64,000 nt of DNA from Prevotella sp. (GCA_023665755.1 JAMPDF010000001.1:75437-139436), one strand, 5' to 3'; positions 1 to 9,714 are shown, numbered from the stretch's first letter. Made by a program: numbers and translations. Notes: generated by a model not told the origin, from the letters alone.

Positions 1-2588
1 CCAAGCGAGTTGAAGAAGGAAAATATGAGTATTGGCTAAAAGAAGGTTTTTTTACAAGTGGAGATAAAAGTAAAATTCCGTATACTATCGTGATTCCCCC
101 ACCTAATGTTACAGGTAAATTGCATATTGGTCATGCTTGCGATACAACCCTTCAAGATATTTTGATTAGAAGAAAAAGAATGCAAGGCTATGATGCATTA
201 TGGCTTCCTGGAATGGATCATGCGGGTATTGCTACACAGGCTAAAGTAGATGCCAAACTCAAATCTCAAGGCATCAGCCGTTATGATATTGGAAGGGAAA
301 AATTCTTAGAGGTGGCATGGGAGTGGAAACACGAATATGCCCACTTTATTCGTAAACAATGGGCAGCACTAGGATTATCGTTAGATTATACTAAGGAACG
401 ATTTACACTTGATGAAGGATTACAAGATGCTGTTATGGAAGTATTTACAAAACTCTATCAAGAAGGATTAATTTATCGCGGTGAGCGGATTATCAACTGG
501 GATGTTGAAGCCAAAACGGCGCTTTCCAATATTGAAGTAGAGTATAAAGATATTGAAGGGGCTTTCTATCATTTTATATATCCATTTGTAGATGGAAAAG
601 GTGGATTAGAAATTGCTACAACAAGGCCAGAAACGATGTTTGGTGATGTTGCCATTATGGTTCATCCTGAAGATGAACGATATCAGTCTTATATTGGAAG
701 ACAAGTTTATATACCTGGTACGAATCGTACAATCCCTATTATTGCGGATAGTTATGTTGATCGTGATTTTGGAACTGGGGTAGTAAAAGTAACGCCTGCC
801 CATGATCCTAATGATTTTGAGGTTGGCAATCGACATCAATTAGAACGCATCATTTGTATGCATGAAGATGGTACGATGAATCATTTGGCGGGAAAATATG
901 AGGGAATGGATCGATTTGCTTGTCGAAAAGCGCTTGTAGCAGATTTGACTGAACTTGGTCTTTGTCCTGCTATTGAAAAAATAATTCACTCAGTAGGTCA
1001 TTCAGAAAGAACTGGAGTCATTGTCGAGCCAAGATTATCAAAACAGTGGTTTGTAAAAATGGAACCTCTTGCAAAAGATGTTCTGGAAATGCAAGCAAGT
1101 GATGAACCCATTGAATTTATTCCAAGTCGTTTTAATAAAACGCTTACGACTTGGTTGGATTTGAACAATATTCAAGATTGGTGTATTTCTCGTCAATTGT
1201 GGTGGGGACATCGTATTCCTGCTTGGTATAGAGGAGAAGAAGTTTATGTAGGAAAGGAAAAACCAACTGGTGATGGATGGCATCAAGATGAGGATGTATT
1301 GGACACATGGTTTTCTAGTGCCCTTTGGCCATTTTCTACTCTAGGTTGGCCCAAAGACTCAGCAGATTTAGAACGCTATTTTCCAACGGATTGTTTAGTT
1401 ACTGGATATGACATTATTTTTTTCTGGGTAGCTAGAATGGCCATTCAGTCTCGTCATTTTATGGGAAAACGCCCTTTTAAAACTTGCTTTATTCATGGTT
1501 TGATTCGAGATGAGCAAGGTAGAAAAATGTCAAAGTCACTAGGCAATGGTGTAGACCCTTTTGATTTGATAGATCAATACGGATGTGATGCTATGCGTTA
1601 TTTCTTAACAACTAATGCTACACCAGGTCAAGACTTGCGTTTTTCAGATGAAAAAATGGCATCATCTTGGAATTACATCAATAAAATTTGGAATATTTCA
1701 CGATTTGTTAAGATGAATTTGAATCAAATCGGATATCAAGGCGAGGCAATAGATGAACAACATTTGACCGCACTAGATATGTGGATTTTGAATAAGTTAG
1801 ATATTTTAATCGAGGATGTTAACGTCAAATATGATCATTTTGAATTGGGAGAAGTTGCCAGGTCGATATACAATTTTACGTGGGATGATTTTGCTTCTAA
1901 ATATTTAGAAATGACCAAAGTTGATTTCTCTTCAGATTGTTTAGAAAGAAAAATCAATACAGGAGCTATATTGACAAAAGTATTAACGACCATTCTTCAG
2001 TTATTGCACCCTTTTATGCCTTTTGTGACGGAAGAAATTTATCAACATTTTTATACAGATTCGATTGTAATTAGCAAGTGGCCTACATCAACAGGAATGG
2101 TATTTGATGCCAATACACTAGATTACACAGAAAAATTATTTGCTATAATTAGTGCGGTAAGAAATATTCGAAGTGAAAAAAATGTTGCCATGAGTAAAAA
2201 AATCAATTTATTTTTAGAAACTGATCATATCGGTTTTACGCATTATTTAGATATGCATCGCTCCTATTTAGCTAAATTTACCAATTATGAAACATTACAA
2301 ATCGGTGCACAACAAGACAAGAAAAACGCTGTGGTAGTGGTTCTAGATGATGTGAATTTAATTATTCCTTTGAAAGAATTGATTGACTTTGACGAAGAAA
2401 AGGCCAAACTAAAACTGCAAATTGCCAAGTTGGAAAAAGAAATAGAACGTTCTTCAAAAATGCTTGATAATCCTCAGTTTGTAGCTAAGGCGCCACGTCA
2501 AAAAATTGAAATCGAACAAAGTAAGCTTGAAAGTTATCAAGAACAATTAAAAGAAGTACAGATGTTGCTCAAAGGATTAGAAGAATAA
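1..2588 (+). CDS. valS: Valine-tRNA ligase, 5' end cut off by the window
   Basis: Class I aminoacyl-tRNA synthetase that charges tRNA-Val in the cytoplasm. The frame is open from base 3, so the first residues lie outside the window; judging by family length (about 880 aa) roughly 15 are missing and 861 are visible. The HIGH motif appears as PPPNVTGKLHIGH near the start, the editing domain follows in the middle, and the KMSKS motif (GRKMSKSLGN) is encoded near 1530. The C-terminus is the charged coiled-coil arm typical of ValS. It is followed after one base by folC, the order known from B. subtilis. Any T-box leader would lie upstream of the window. Confidence 0.97.
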   Translation, partial: KRVEEGKYEYWLKEGFFTSGDKSKIPYTIVIPPPNVTGKLHIGHACDTTLQDILIRRKRMQGYDALWLPGMDHAGIATQAKVDAKLKSQGISRYDIGREKFLEVAWEWKHEYAHFIRKQWAALGLSLDYTKERFTLDEGLQDAVMEVFTKLYQEGLIYRGERIINWDVEAKTALSNIEVEYKDIEGAFYHFIYPFVDGKGGLEIATTRPETMFGDVAIMVHPEDERYQSYIGRQVYIPGTNRTIPIIADSYVDRDFGTGVVKVTPAHDPNDFEVGNRHQLERIICMHEDGTMNHLAGKYEGMDRFACRKALVADLTELGLCPAIEKIIHSVGHSERTGVIVEPRLSKQWFVKMEPLAKDVLEMQASDEPIEFIPSRFNKTLTTWLDLNNIQDWCISRQLWWGHRIPAWYRGEEVYVGKEKPTGDGWHQDEDVLDTWFSSALWPFSTLGWPKDSADLERYFPTDCLVTGYDIIFFWVARMAIQSRHFMGKRPFKTCFIHGLIRDEQGRKMSKSLGNGVDPFDLIDQYGCDAMRYFLTTNATPGQDLRFSDEKMASSWNYINKIWNISRFVKMNLNQIGYQGEAIDEQHLTALDMWILNKLDILIEDVNVKYDHFELGEVARSIYNFTWDDFASKYLEMTKVDFSSDCLERKINTGAILTKVLTTILQLLHPFMPFVTEEIYQHFYTDSIVISKWPTSTGMVFDANTLDYTEKLFAIISAVRNIRSEKNVAMSKKINLFLETDHIGFTHYLDMHRSYLAKFTNYETLQIGAQQDKKNAVVVVLDDVNLIIPLKELIDFDEEKAKLKLQIAKLEKEIERSSKMLDNPQFVAKAPRQKIEIEQSKLESYQEQLKEVQMLLKGLEE

Positions 2589-2589
2589 T

Positions 2590-3873
2590 ATGGAGCCATT
2601 TGTACGACTATCTGATTTTATTGCGTGGGTTCAGGTTCAAAAACGTTTTTCCAAAAAAGTAAATTTAGATAAAATGCGATATTATTGTGAGTTATTAGGA
2701 CATCCAGAAGCAAAAATAAAAACAATCCATGTTACGGGGACCAATGGCAAAGGAAGTACAGTAATGATGCTTGCTAGTATATTGATGGAAAGTGGCTATC
2801 ATATAGGCACTTTTACATCACCTTATGTAACTTGCTTTAATGAGCGTATTTCTTTTGATGGAGAACCTATTTCAGATGAGGAACTGCTTCATGTTGCCAA
2901 TCAAATCATTACATGGTATCCAACAATTGAAAAAGACGGTTTTGAGTATCCTAGTTTCTTTGAATTCTTAACTCTTTGTGCGTTTGTTTACTTTGCTGGG
3001 CGTGTAGATTTAGATTTTGCAATTATTGAAGTAGGAATGGGTGGAAAATTGGATTCAACCAATGTCATTACTCCCCTAGTTAGTGTGATTACGAATGTGG
3101 CACTAGATCATATGCAGATTTTAGGCAATACAACAGCAGAGATTTTAGAGAATAAATTAGGGATTGTGAAAACACAAGTGCCTATTGTTTGTGGCATAAG
3201 TGATTGTGTTTTACAAGAAATAGCAATCAACCGAGCGAAGAAATCTCAAAGTATATGTATTTTTCCAGATTATTCAAGTGTTCAAATTCACAAGTGTGAT
3301 TTAGAGGGCAGTTTGTTTAGTTATAAGTCCTATATGCAAATTGAATTAGGATTAATTGGTTTTCACCAGATTGAAAATGCATTAGTCGTTTTAGAGGTAA
3401 TGGATATCTTGCGTGCTTCACTGGGAATAACTGAGCCGATGATTCGAAATGGCTTACAAAAACACTTTGAATTCGGTCGTTTAGAGAAAGTATTAGATAA
3501 TCCTAAAGTTTATATTGATGGTGGTCACAATATCAATGGTGTGGCTAGGGTTACTGAATTTATTCAATCCCTTCAACTGCCATATACGAGGGCCATTGTT
3601 GCTATTTCGCATGATAAAGAGTTAGCAGAAATGATTCATTTGATTGATCAAACATTTGATGAAGTGATTTTCACAGCTTATACATATTCTAGAAGCGCTT
3701 CTCCTGAAGAACTGTTTTTATTATCGCATCATCCACGAAAGAAGATAGTGGCATCATTAGAAGAGGCACTAGATTTGGTAAAGCAACACCCAGTAAGTAT
3801 AACCATATTTATGGGAAGTTTATACTTGGTTAGTGAAATCAGAAAGATGGTCAAAGACGAAAAAAATAAATAA
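2590..3873 (+). CDS. folC: Folylpolyglutamate synthase / dihydrofolate synthase
   Basis: Mur-ligase-family enzyme of 427 aa that adds glutamate to folates and, in bifunctional members, makes dihydrofolate from dihydropteroate. The P-loop TGTNGKGST lies near residue 50, followed by a long central ATPase domain with the GMGGKLDSTN motif and a C-terminal domain containing the DGGHN motif. The start codon lies one base after the valS stop, so the two are probably co-transcribed and translationally coupled. A hairpin terminator follows the stop codon. Length and motifs are normal for FolC. Whether it has both activities cannot be read from sequence. Confidence 0.94.
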   Translation: MEPFVRLSDFIAWVQVQKRFSKKVNLDKMRYYCELLGHPEAKIKTIHVTGTNGKGSTVMMLASILMESGYHIGTFTSPYVTCFNERISFDGEPISDEELLHVANQIITWYPTIEKDGFEYPSFFEFLTLCAFVYFAGRVDLDFAIIEVGMGGKLDSTNVITPLVSVITNVALDHMQILGNTTAEILENKLGIVKTQVPIVCGISDCVLQEIAINRAKKSQSICIFPDYSSVQIHKCDLEGSLFSYKSYMQIELGLIGFHQIENALVVLEVMDILRASLGITEPMIRNGLQKHFEFGRLEKVLDNPKVYIDGGHNINGVARVTEFIQSLQLPYTRAIVAISHDKELAEMIHLIDQTFDEVIFTAYTYSRSASPEELFLLSHHPRKKIVASLEEALDLVKQHPVSITIFMGSLYLVSEIRKMVKDEKNK

Positions 3874-3884
3874 CGAAAAAATAA

Positions 3885-3926
3885 ACACACCTTTCGTATT
3901 ATTGAGTGAAAGGTGTGTGTTTTATT
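3885..3926 (+). terminator. Rho-independent terminator after folC, reaching the radC leader
   Basis: An 11-bp perfect stem (ACACACCTTTC at 3885-3895 with GAAAGGTGTGT at 3908-3918) is followed by a T-rich run (GTTTTATT). The right arm contains the GAAAGG that would serve as the radC ribosome-binding site, so the hairpin could also hide that site. Confidence 0.7.
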
Positions 3927-3928
3927 GT

Positions 3929-4606
3929 ATGCTAAAAGAAGTTCCTCTTTTTGAAAGACCCCGTGAAAAAGCGATGAAATATGGTGTAGCAACCTTATCC
4001 AATATAGAACTTTTAGCCATTCTTTTAAGAACAGGAACTAAAGATGAAAATGTGATGGAGCTTTCCAAAAAAGTCATGTATTCTTTTCATTCTATAGCCG
4101 AATTTAAGGATATGTCACTTCAAGAATTATTACATATCAAGGGAATCGGCTCAACCAAGGCAATAGGATTACTAGCTTCTATTGAATTTGGAAAAAGGAT
4201 TATCCAAGCAGATAAAGAATTCCAAGTATACACAACACCAGAACAAGTATTTGAGCACTTTCATCCTAAAATGAGTATGCTGACAATAGAGTGTTTATAT
4301 GCATTATATTTAAATACTAAGGGGGTATTGATCCAAGAACAGTTAATTACACAAGGAACTATCAATGCATCTCTGATTGATGGTAGAGATGTTTTTAAAT
4401 GGGCAGTTAAATTTTCTGCTTCTGCCATCATTCTTGTTCATAATCACCCTAGTGGTGATGCGACACCTAGCATAGCGGATTTGAAGGCAACGGAAAAATT
4501 GCTCAAATTATCTAGTGTAATGGGAATTCAAATTCTAGATCATATCATTATAGGACATGCATTTTATAGCATGAAAAGAAGTTCAAAAATTTTTAAACTG
4601 TTCTAA
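3929..4606 (+). CDS. radC: RadC family (JAB/MPN domain) protein
   Basis: A 225-aa protein of the RadC/YsnB family. An N-terminal helix-hairpin-helix region (LLHIKGIGSTKAIGLLA) is followed by the JAB/MPN metalloprotease-like domain with the conserved HNHPSGDATPS metal-binding motif. The biological role of RadC is unsettled; the old DNA-repair assignment is doubtful. The start was placed at the ATG at 3929 because family members begin with the KEVPLFERPREK block; an upstream GTG at 3833 would overlap folC and add unconserved residues. The folC-radC-spoIVFA order matches B. subtilis with maf, mreBCD and minCD missing from between. Confidence 0.93.
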   Translation: MLKEVPLFERPREKAMKYGVATLSNIELLAILLRTGTKDENVMELSKKVMYSFHSIAEFKDMSLQELLHIKGIGSTKAIGLLASIEFGKRIIQADKEFQVYTTPEQVFEHFHPKMSMLTIECLYALYLNTKGVLIQEQLITQGTINASLIDGRDVFKWAVKFSASAIILVHNHPSGDATPSIADLKATEKLLKLSSVMGIQILDHIIIGHAFYSMKRSSKIFKLF

Positions 4607-4644
4607 ATCTATCTAGAAATTCATAAAATGATTGGGGTGATGGT

Positions 4645-5274
4645 ATGAAAAAAGACAGTTTGGTATATCGATACCAAAAAGCAATGAAAGAAAAAGCACA
4701 TACATCCAATGAAACCAAGCGAAAAATACACTATAACTATGTGACAAAATTATTTTTTCGCATTTTTTTGAGTTCAATTGTTTTACTTGGATTAGTTGTT
4801 AGTAATCGTGTAGTTTCATTTAAAGATGGAGCGACGCTTCGAGAAAGAACAATAGAACGCAATTGGAATTTTATGAAATTAGCAGGTACATTTAATGCAC
4901 TATTTGGCAATTTTTTGCCTAAAGACATAGACCAAGTCGTTTATCAAGCAGATATCTATGAAAGAGTAGTATTTCATCAGGGCCTAAATTATGTTGAAAA
5001 TACCACTTTTAATGGGGTAAAAAATTTAACTAGTGGAGTGGTATCCTGCATCAAAAAGGGAAAAGATGGTACTTTTTCGATAACCATTCAGTCAATAGAT
5101 GATTTTGAATATACTTATATGGGATTAAAGACATCAGATGTTGCTATCTATAGTTATATCTCAAGTGAAAGCATTTTAGGATTAGCAAAAGAAGAAAATG
5201 GTAAATATACATTTATGGTAAAAATTCAAAAGGATGGAAAAGCATATGACTTTTACGATATGTCAGAAAATTAA
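4645..5274 (+). CDS. spoIVFA: SpoIVFA-like sporulation membrane protein
   Basis: A 209-aa protein with a basic cytoplasmic N-terminus, one transmembrane segment at about residues 31-50 and an extracytoplasmic C-terminal domain. The region around residues 130-185 has the spacing of a degenerate LytM/M23 fold (VVSCIKKGKDG, then a loop, then ILGLAKEENGKYTF) without the zinc-binding His and Asp residues. In B. subtilis SpoIVFA is such a protein: it tethers and inhibits the SpoIVFB protease in the outer forespore membrane. The identification rests on this architecture, on the adjacent SpoIVFB homologue and on the conserved position between radC and the rplU block. A GGGGTGATGG ribosome-binding site precedes the ATG. 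Confidence 0.72.
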   Translation: MKKDSLVYRYQKAMKEKAHTSNETKRKIHYNYVTKLFFRIFLSSIVLLGLVVSNRVVSFKDGATLRERTIERNWNFMKLAGTFNALFGNFLPKDIDQVVYQADIYERVVFHQGLNYVENTTFNGVKNLTSGVVSCIKKGKDGTFSITIQSIDDFEYTYMGLKTSDVAIYSYISSESILGLAKEENGKYTFMVKIQKDGKAYDFYDMSEN

Positions 5275-5897
5275 AATACATATAGGATTTGTTTTATTTT
5301 GTGTAATAGCTGGATGCTGTGGCTTTTTTATTGAAGCATTTGCTATAGGTGTTGTCATCATCCTTCATGAATTGGGGCATATTTTTTGGATACTCATATT
5401 TGGAGGACATGTAGAAAGTATTTCACTATCGTTAATTGGTGGAGTAGTAAAGACAAGTACAGATACTATCAATGAAAAATGGAAGAAGATACTGATCAAT
5501 ATGGGTAGGCCTGACTATTAATATACTCTTACTCATTTTACTCTTGCCATTTCAGGACTTTGAAAAAATTGCTTTTATTATTCAATATAATCAATTAATG
5601 ATTTTCTTTAACATCTTACCTATATTTCCATTAGATGGATATCGTATTCTTTTTGATTTGATGGGAAAACAAACGCACATCCAATTGTTATGCATTTATG
5701 TAGGCATTTTGTTATTGGTTCCATTCTTTTTAATGGGGTTCTTTTTTCGATATTATGGTTGGTGTGTAATTGCTATCACACTTGGAATAATGAATTATCG
5801 AAAAATAAAATCGCTCCAAAAACAGCAAATGATTGAACAATATGTGATGATGTATGAACTTTCATCTTTTGGGCATCATATAAAAAAAGAGCCATAG
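5246..5897 (+). pseudogene. spoIVFB: SpoIVFB-like M50 intramembrane protease, frameshifted
   Basis: The two halves of one site-2-protease-family gene lie in different frames. The first half (5246-5521) carries the zinc-binding HELGH motif at about residue 41 in a transmembrane helix. The second half continues in the +1 frame to 5897 and carries the FFNILPIFPLDG motif that supplies the third zinc ligand. The frames overlap only at 5496-5518, so a small indel (one base gained or two lost) lies there, in the expected AGP-like loop. In spore formers SpoIVFB cleaves pro-sigma-K. The start at 5246 has an AAAGGA site at good spacing; the gene overlaps the spoIVFA end. No programmed-frameshift signal was recognised, so this is a mutation or a sequencing/assembly error. 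Confidence 0.85.
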
Positions 5898-5899
5898 TT

Positions 5900-5928
5900 T
5901 TGAAAAAAATTCTGTTTTTTTGTATAAT
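5900..5928 (+). promoter_or_regulatory. Sigma-A-type promoter for the LRR protein gene
   Basis: TTGAAA at 5900-5905 and TATAAT at 5923-5928 are separated by exactly 17 bp. Transcription would start near 5935, just at the AAAGAGG ribosome-binding site. Confidence 0.75.
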
Positions 5929-5948
5929 GGGCCAAAGAGGATATGAAT

Positions 5949-6941
5949 ATGAAGAAAAAACAAATCATTATATGTACGGCCATATTGTTGTGTATGATTG
6001 GAGTACTGACAATTGTTGTCGTTTTAAATTGGACTAAAAACAATGATAAAATTAGTAAAGAATTGGCTCAAGCACAGGCAACATTTCATATAGAACTTTC
6101 TGCAGATCAAACAGAATATATTATTTATGGCTTAAAAAGTACTGCAAATAAATCAGGGGCAACTATTGTCATACCTGATACTATAGATGGTATACCTGTA
6201 ACGCAATTGATAGACAATGCCAATCAAAATTTTTCAAAATTTAACCGGATTCAGCAAATCACGATTGGGAAAAATGTTCGTTATATTGGCACATCTATTA
6301 CGCCGCAAGATTTGGATGATTATCCATACGGAAAAAATATTTTTTCTGGAGCTACTGCGCTTGTATCTATAAATGTTCATCCAGAAAATCAAGTATTTAG
6401 TGCGGTTGACGGAGTATTATACAACAAGGATCAAACTATTTTGATTAAATATCCAATGGCAAAAACTGAAACACAAAATCAGTCTAGACATATTGTCAAA
6501 GTGGCAAATTCTGTAAAGTCTATTTATCAGAAAGCTTTTTATCAACATCCTACACTAGAAGGTGTAGTACTTGAAAATGTAAATGATATTGGTGCTGAGG
6601 CCTTTGCAAATTGTTTGAAATTAAGTCAACTAGATTTGGGAGCGAATATCAAAAAAATAGAGAGTAAGGGATTTGAAAACTGTACTGCACTATCTAATGT
6701 TGATTTACCTATGGGAATTGTTTCGGTAGGTAGTTTGACCTTTTCACATTGCACAAAACTTGCTCGAATTGTGATTCCCAATACTTTAATTGATTTTGGG
6801 TATGCAATGCTACCTAAAAATGAGAATTTGAAAATATACACAACTGTAGATTTTAAGAAAGCATTAATAGAAAAATTGTTATCGAGTAGTACCTTTCAAG
6901 ATGAAGAGACTATTGAAAAGATGATTTTGATTCAACCATAG
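5949..6941 (+). CDS. Membrane-anchored leucine-rich-repeat (BspA-type) protein
   Basis: A 330-aa protein with an N-terminal transmembrane anchor (residues about 5-27) and an extracytoplasmic portion containing LRR_5/BspA-type repeats, recognisable by recurring pieces such as QQITIGKNVRYIG, GAEAFANCLKLSQLDLG and GSLTFSHCTKLARIVIP. Such repeats usually mediate binding to proteins or surfaces; no catalytic motif is visible. The start at 5949 was chosen over the ATG at 5943 because the AAAGAGG site ends at 5940, giving 8 nt spacing instead of 2. It has its own promoter and terminator, so it is a monocistronic gene inserted between spoIVFB and ppdK. Its function is unknown. Confidence 0.8.
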   Translation: MKKKQIIICTAILLCMIGVLTIVVVLNWTKNNDKISKELAQAQATFHIELSADQTEYIIYGLKSTANKSGATIVIPDTIDGIPVTQLIDNANQNFSKFNRIQQITIGKNVRYIGTSITPQDLDDYPYGKNIFSGATALVSINVHPENQVFSAVDGVLYNKDQTILIKYPMAKTETQNQSRHIVKVANSVKSIYQKAFYQHPTLEGVVLENVNDIGAEAFANCLKLSQLDLGANIKKIESKGFENCTALSNVDLPMGIVSVGSLTFSHCTKLARIVIPNTLIDFGYAMLPKNENLKIYTTVDFKKALIEKLLSSSTFQDEETIEKMILIQP

Positions 6942-6947
6942 TAAAAG

Positions 6948-6997
6948 ACATCATAAAACAAAATAGGATGGATATTTTGCTTTTATGATGTTTTATT
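6948..6997 (+). terminator. Rho-independent terminator after the LRR gene
   Basis: An 11-bp perfect stem (ACATCATAAAA at 6948-6958 with TTTTATGATGT at 6981-6991) is followed by TTTATTT. Confidence 0.75.
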
Positions 6998-7025
6998 TGC
7001 CAAAATTAGGGAATTATGTTATAAT
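6997..7025 (+). promoter_or_regulatory. Sigma-A-type promoter of ppdK
   Basis: TTGCCA at 6997-7002 and TATAAT at 7020-7025 are separated by 17 bp. The leader is about 45 nt and ends with an AAAGGAG ribosome-binding site at 7064-7070. Confidence 0.8.
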
Positions 7026-7077
7026 AATGAGGTAGGTTTTAAGATAAACTAATTATTTTTCGAAAAGGAGTTATAAA

Positions 7078-9714
7078 ATGAGTAAATTTGTTTATTTATT
7101 CAAAGAAGGTAAGGCAGATATGCGTAACCTTTTGGGTGGTAAAGGTGCTGGACTTGCTGAAATGACACATATTGGTGTGCCTATTCCACAAGGTTTTACC
7201 ATTACTACAGAAGCATGTACTCTTTATTATGAATCAGGTAAAAAACTTCCTGATTATTTAATTGAAGAAATTTATGCTGCAGTAAAAAACATTGAACAAG
7301 AAACTGGGAAGAACTTTGGTGGTGATCACAAACCATTATTGGTATCTGTTCGTTCTGGGGCTAGGGTTTCAATGCCTGGTATGATGGATACAATTTTAAA
7401 TTTAGGCTTGAATGACCAAACTGTTGAAGTGCTTTCTAAAGAAACTAATAATGAGCGTTTCGCATATGATAGCTATCGTCGTTTCATCTTAATGTTTACT
7501 AACATTGCCAAAGGTCATCCTCGTACGGAGATGGACAAGATGCTAGAAGAGTTGAAAAAGGCAAAGGGATATCAATTAGATACTGAAATCACAGCAGATG
7601 AATTAAAAGAACTTGTGGTAAAATACAAAGCATATTATAAAGAGACATTTGGTGAAGATTTCCCAAGTGATCCATATGCTCAATTGATTGAAGCTGTTAC
7701 TGCTGTATTTAGATCATGGGATAATCCACGTGCTAACGTATATCGTATGATGAACAATATTCCTTATTCTTGGGGTACTGCTGTTAATGTTCAGTCAATG
7801 GCTTTTGGTAATAAGGGGGAAACTTCAGGTACTGGTGTTGCTTTCTCACGTGATCCTGGTACTGGTGAAAAAGTTATTTCTGCAGAATATTTGCCAAATG
7901 CACAAGGCGAAGATGTTGTTGCGGGTATTCGTACCCCACTTCACATTGATGAATTGAAAAGACGTATGCCAGATGTATATCAACAATTCATTGATACGAT
8001 TCAATTAATGGAAAAGCATTATCGCGATATGCAGGATATGGAGTTTACTGTTGAAGATGGAAAATTATATTTCCTTCAAACACGTAATGGTAAAAGAACA
8101 CCTGCTGCTGCATTAAAAATTGCTTGTGATTTAGTGGACGAAGGCTTAATTACTAAAGAGGAAGCCGTACTTAGAATCGATGCTATGTCATTTGATAAAT
8201 TATTATTGCCAGAATTCGATAAAAATGAATTGAAAAATGCGACTCCAATTGTTTCTGGTCTTGCCGCTGGTCCTGGTGCAGGAACTGGTAAACTTGCTTT
8301 CACTGCAGAAGAAGCAGAAGAAAGACATGCAAAAGGTGAGAAAGTTGTTTTAGTACGTGCTGAAACATCACCAGAGGATATTGTTGGTATGGTAGCATCA
8401 GAAGCTATTTTAACTATGCGTGGTGGTATGACTTCACATGCGGCAGTAGTTGCACGTGGTATGGGAAAATGCTGCGTTTGTGGTTGTGCTGCTGCTATTA
8501 TTGATGAAGAGAAGAAAACAGTTACTATTAATGGTAAGGTATATACTTCAGAAGATACATTCTCTATTGATGGATCAACTGGTAAGGTATATCTTGGTGA
8601 AATCAAAACAGTAAGTCCTGATTTAACTTCTGGATATTTCGGTAGATTAATGGGATGGGTAGATGAAAATCGTGCATTACATGTACGTACTAATGCAGAT
8701 ACACCAAGAGACGCCAAACAAGCAGCTATTTTCGGTGCTGAAGGAATTGGTTTATGCCGTACAGAACATATGTTCTTCGAAAAAGATCGTATTTTCTCAA
8801 TGAGAAAGATGATTCTTGCCGAAACTCCAGAAGGACGTCGTGCCGCTTTAGCAGAAATTGAACCAATGCAACAAAAGGATTTTGAAGAATTGTATGAAAT
8901 TATGGATGGTATGAATGTAAATGTTCGATTACTTGATCCGCCACTACATGAATTCTTACCACAAGAAGAGTCTTTAATCGAAGAGTTGGCTACAGCTACA
9001 GGAAAGACAGTTGCCGAGGTTAAAGATCGTATTGCTGAATTACATGAGGCGAATCCAATGATGGGTCATCGTGGATGCCGTCTTGCTGTGACTTATCCTG
9101 AAATTTGTGAAATGCAAACAACAGCCATTATTCAAGCTGCAATCAATGTGTCTAAGAAAACAGGAAAAATGGTTTCTCCTGAAATTATGGTTCCACTTGT
9201 ATTAGAAGCAAAAGAATTGAAGTATGTAAAACAAATTATTACCAATACAGCCGATAAACTAATTGCTGCATCTGGGCTTAACTTACAATATCATGTAGGT
9301 ACAATGATTGAGATCCCTCGTGCTGCACTATTGGCAGATGAAATTGCTGAAGATGCTGAATTCTTCTCATTTGGTACTAATGATTTAACCCAAATGACAT
9401 TTGGTTTCTCACGTGATGATGCAGGTAAATTCCTACCATCTTATTACGAAAATAAGATTTTCGAAGAAGATCCATTTAAGACATTAGATCAAAATGGAGT
9501 AGGTAAACTTGTGAATATGGCCGTTCAATTAGGCCGTGGAACACGTAGTGATTTACATGTTGGTGTATGTGGAGAAACTGGTGGAGATCCTAAATCAATT
9601 GAATTCTATCATAAAGTTGGACTAGATTATGTATCTTGCTCTCCATATCGTGTACCAGTAGCAAGATTAGCTGCTGCACAAGCAAATATTCGTAATCCGA
9701 GAGTAAAAAAATAA
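7078..9714 (+). CDS. ppdK: Pyruvate, phosphate dikinase
   Basis: An 878-aa enzyme that interconverts ATP, phosphate and pyruvate with AMP, pyrophosphate and phosphoenolpyruvate. The N-terminal nucleotide-binding domain begins with the GGKGAGLAEM motif. The swivelling phosphohistidine domain carries GGMTSHAAV with the catalytic His at residue 454 and the neighbouring regulatory Thr. The C-terminal TIM barrel carries GVCGETGG with the catalytic Cys at residue 831. Length matches the family exactly. Its better codon usage and strong promoter suggest high expression, as in anaerobes that use PPi-linked glycolysis or gluconeogenesis. It is monocistronic between its own promoter and a strong terminator. 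No PPDK regulatory kinase gene is nearby. Confidence 0.98.
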   Translation: MSKFVYLFKEGKADMRNLLGGKGAGLAEMTHIGVPIPQGFTITTEACTLYYESGKKLPDYLIEEIYAAVKNIEQETGKNFGGDHKPLLVSVRSGARVSMPGMMDTILNLGLNDQTVEVLSKETNNERFAYDSYRRFILMFTNIAKGHPRTEMDKMLEELKKAKGYQLDTEITADELKELVVKYKAYYKETFGEDFPSDPYAQLIEAVTAVFRSWDNPRANVYRMMNNIPYSWGTAVNVQSMAFGNKGETSGTGVAFSRDPGTGEKVISAEYLPNAQGEDVVAGIRTPLHIDELKRRMPDVYQQFIDTIQLMEKHYRDMQDMEFTVEDGKLYFLQTRNGKRTPAAALKIACDLVDEGLITKEEAVLRIDAMSFDKLLLPEFDKNELKNATPIVSGLAAGPGAGTGKLAFTAEEAEERHAKGEKVVLVRAETSPEDIVGMVASEAILTMRGGMTSHAAVVARGMGKCCVCGCAAAIIDEEKKTVTINGKVYTSEDTFSIDGSTGKVYLGEIKTVSPDLTSGYFGRLMGWVDENRALHVRTNADTPRDAKQAAIFGAEGIGLCRTEHMFFEKDRIFSMRKMILAETPEGRRAALAEIEPMQQKDFEELYEIMDGMNVNVRLLDPPLHEFLPQEESLIEELATATGKTVAEVKDRIAELHEANPMMGHRGCRLAVTYPEICEMQTTAIIQAAINVSKKTGKMVSPEIMVPLVLEAKELKYVKQIITNTADKLIAASGLNLQYHVGTMIEIPRAALLADEIAEDAEFFSFGTNDLTQMTFGFSRDDAGKFLPSYYENKIFEEDPFKTLDQNGVGKLVNMAVQLGRGTRSDLHVGVCGETGGDPKSIEFYHKVGLDYVSCSPYRVPVARLAAAQANIRNPRVKK

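Noticed and set aside
4622..4629. Sigma-E-like -10 box (CATAAAAT) before spoIVFA
   Set aside because: No matching -35 element, and the transcript would begin inside the ribosome-binding site.
5496..5521. Programmed +1 frameshift joining the two halves of spoIVFB
   Set aside because: No slippery codon that allows re-pairing in the +1 frame, no internal Shine-Dalgarno-like stimulator and no downstream structure was recognised.
8076..8717. A 213-codon open frame on the minus strand inside ppdK
   Set aside because: It lies wholly within a well-conserved gene, has no ribosome-binding site and has a low-complexity composition; it is a shadow of ppdK codon usage.
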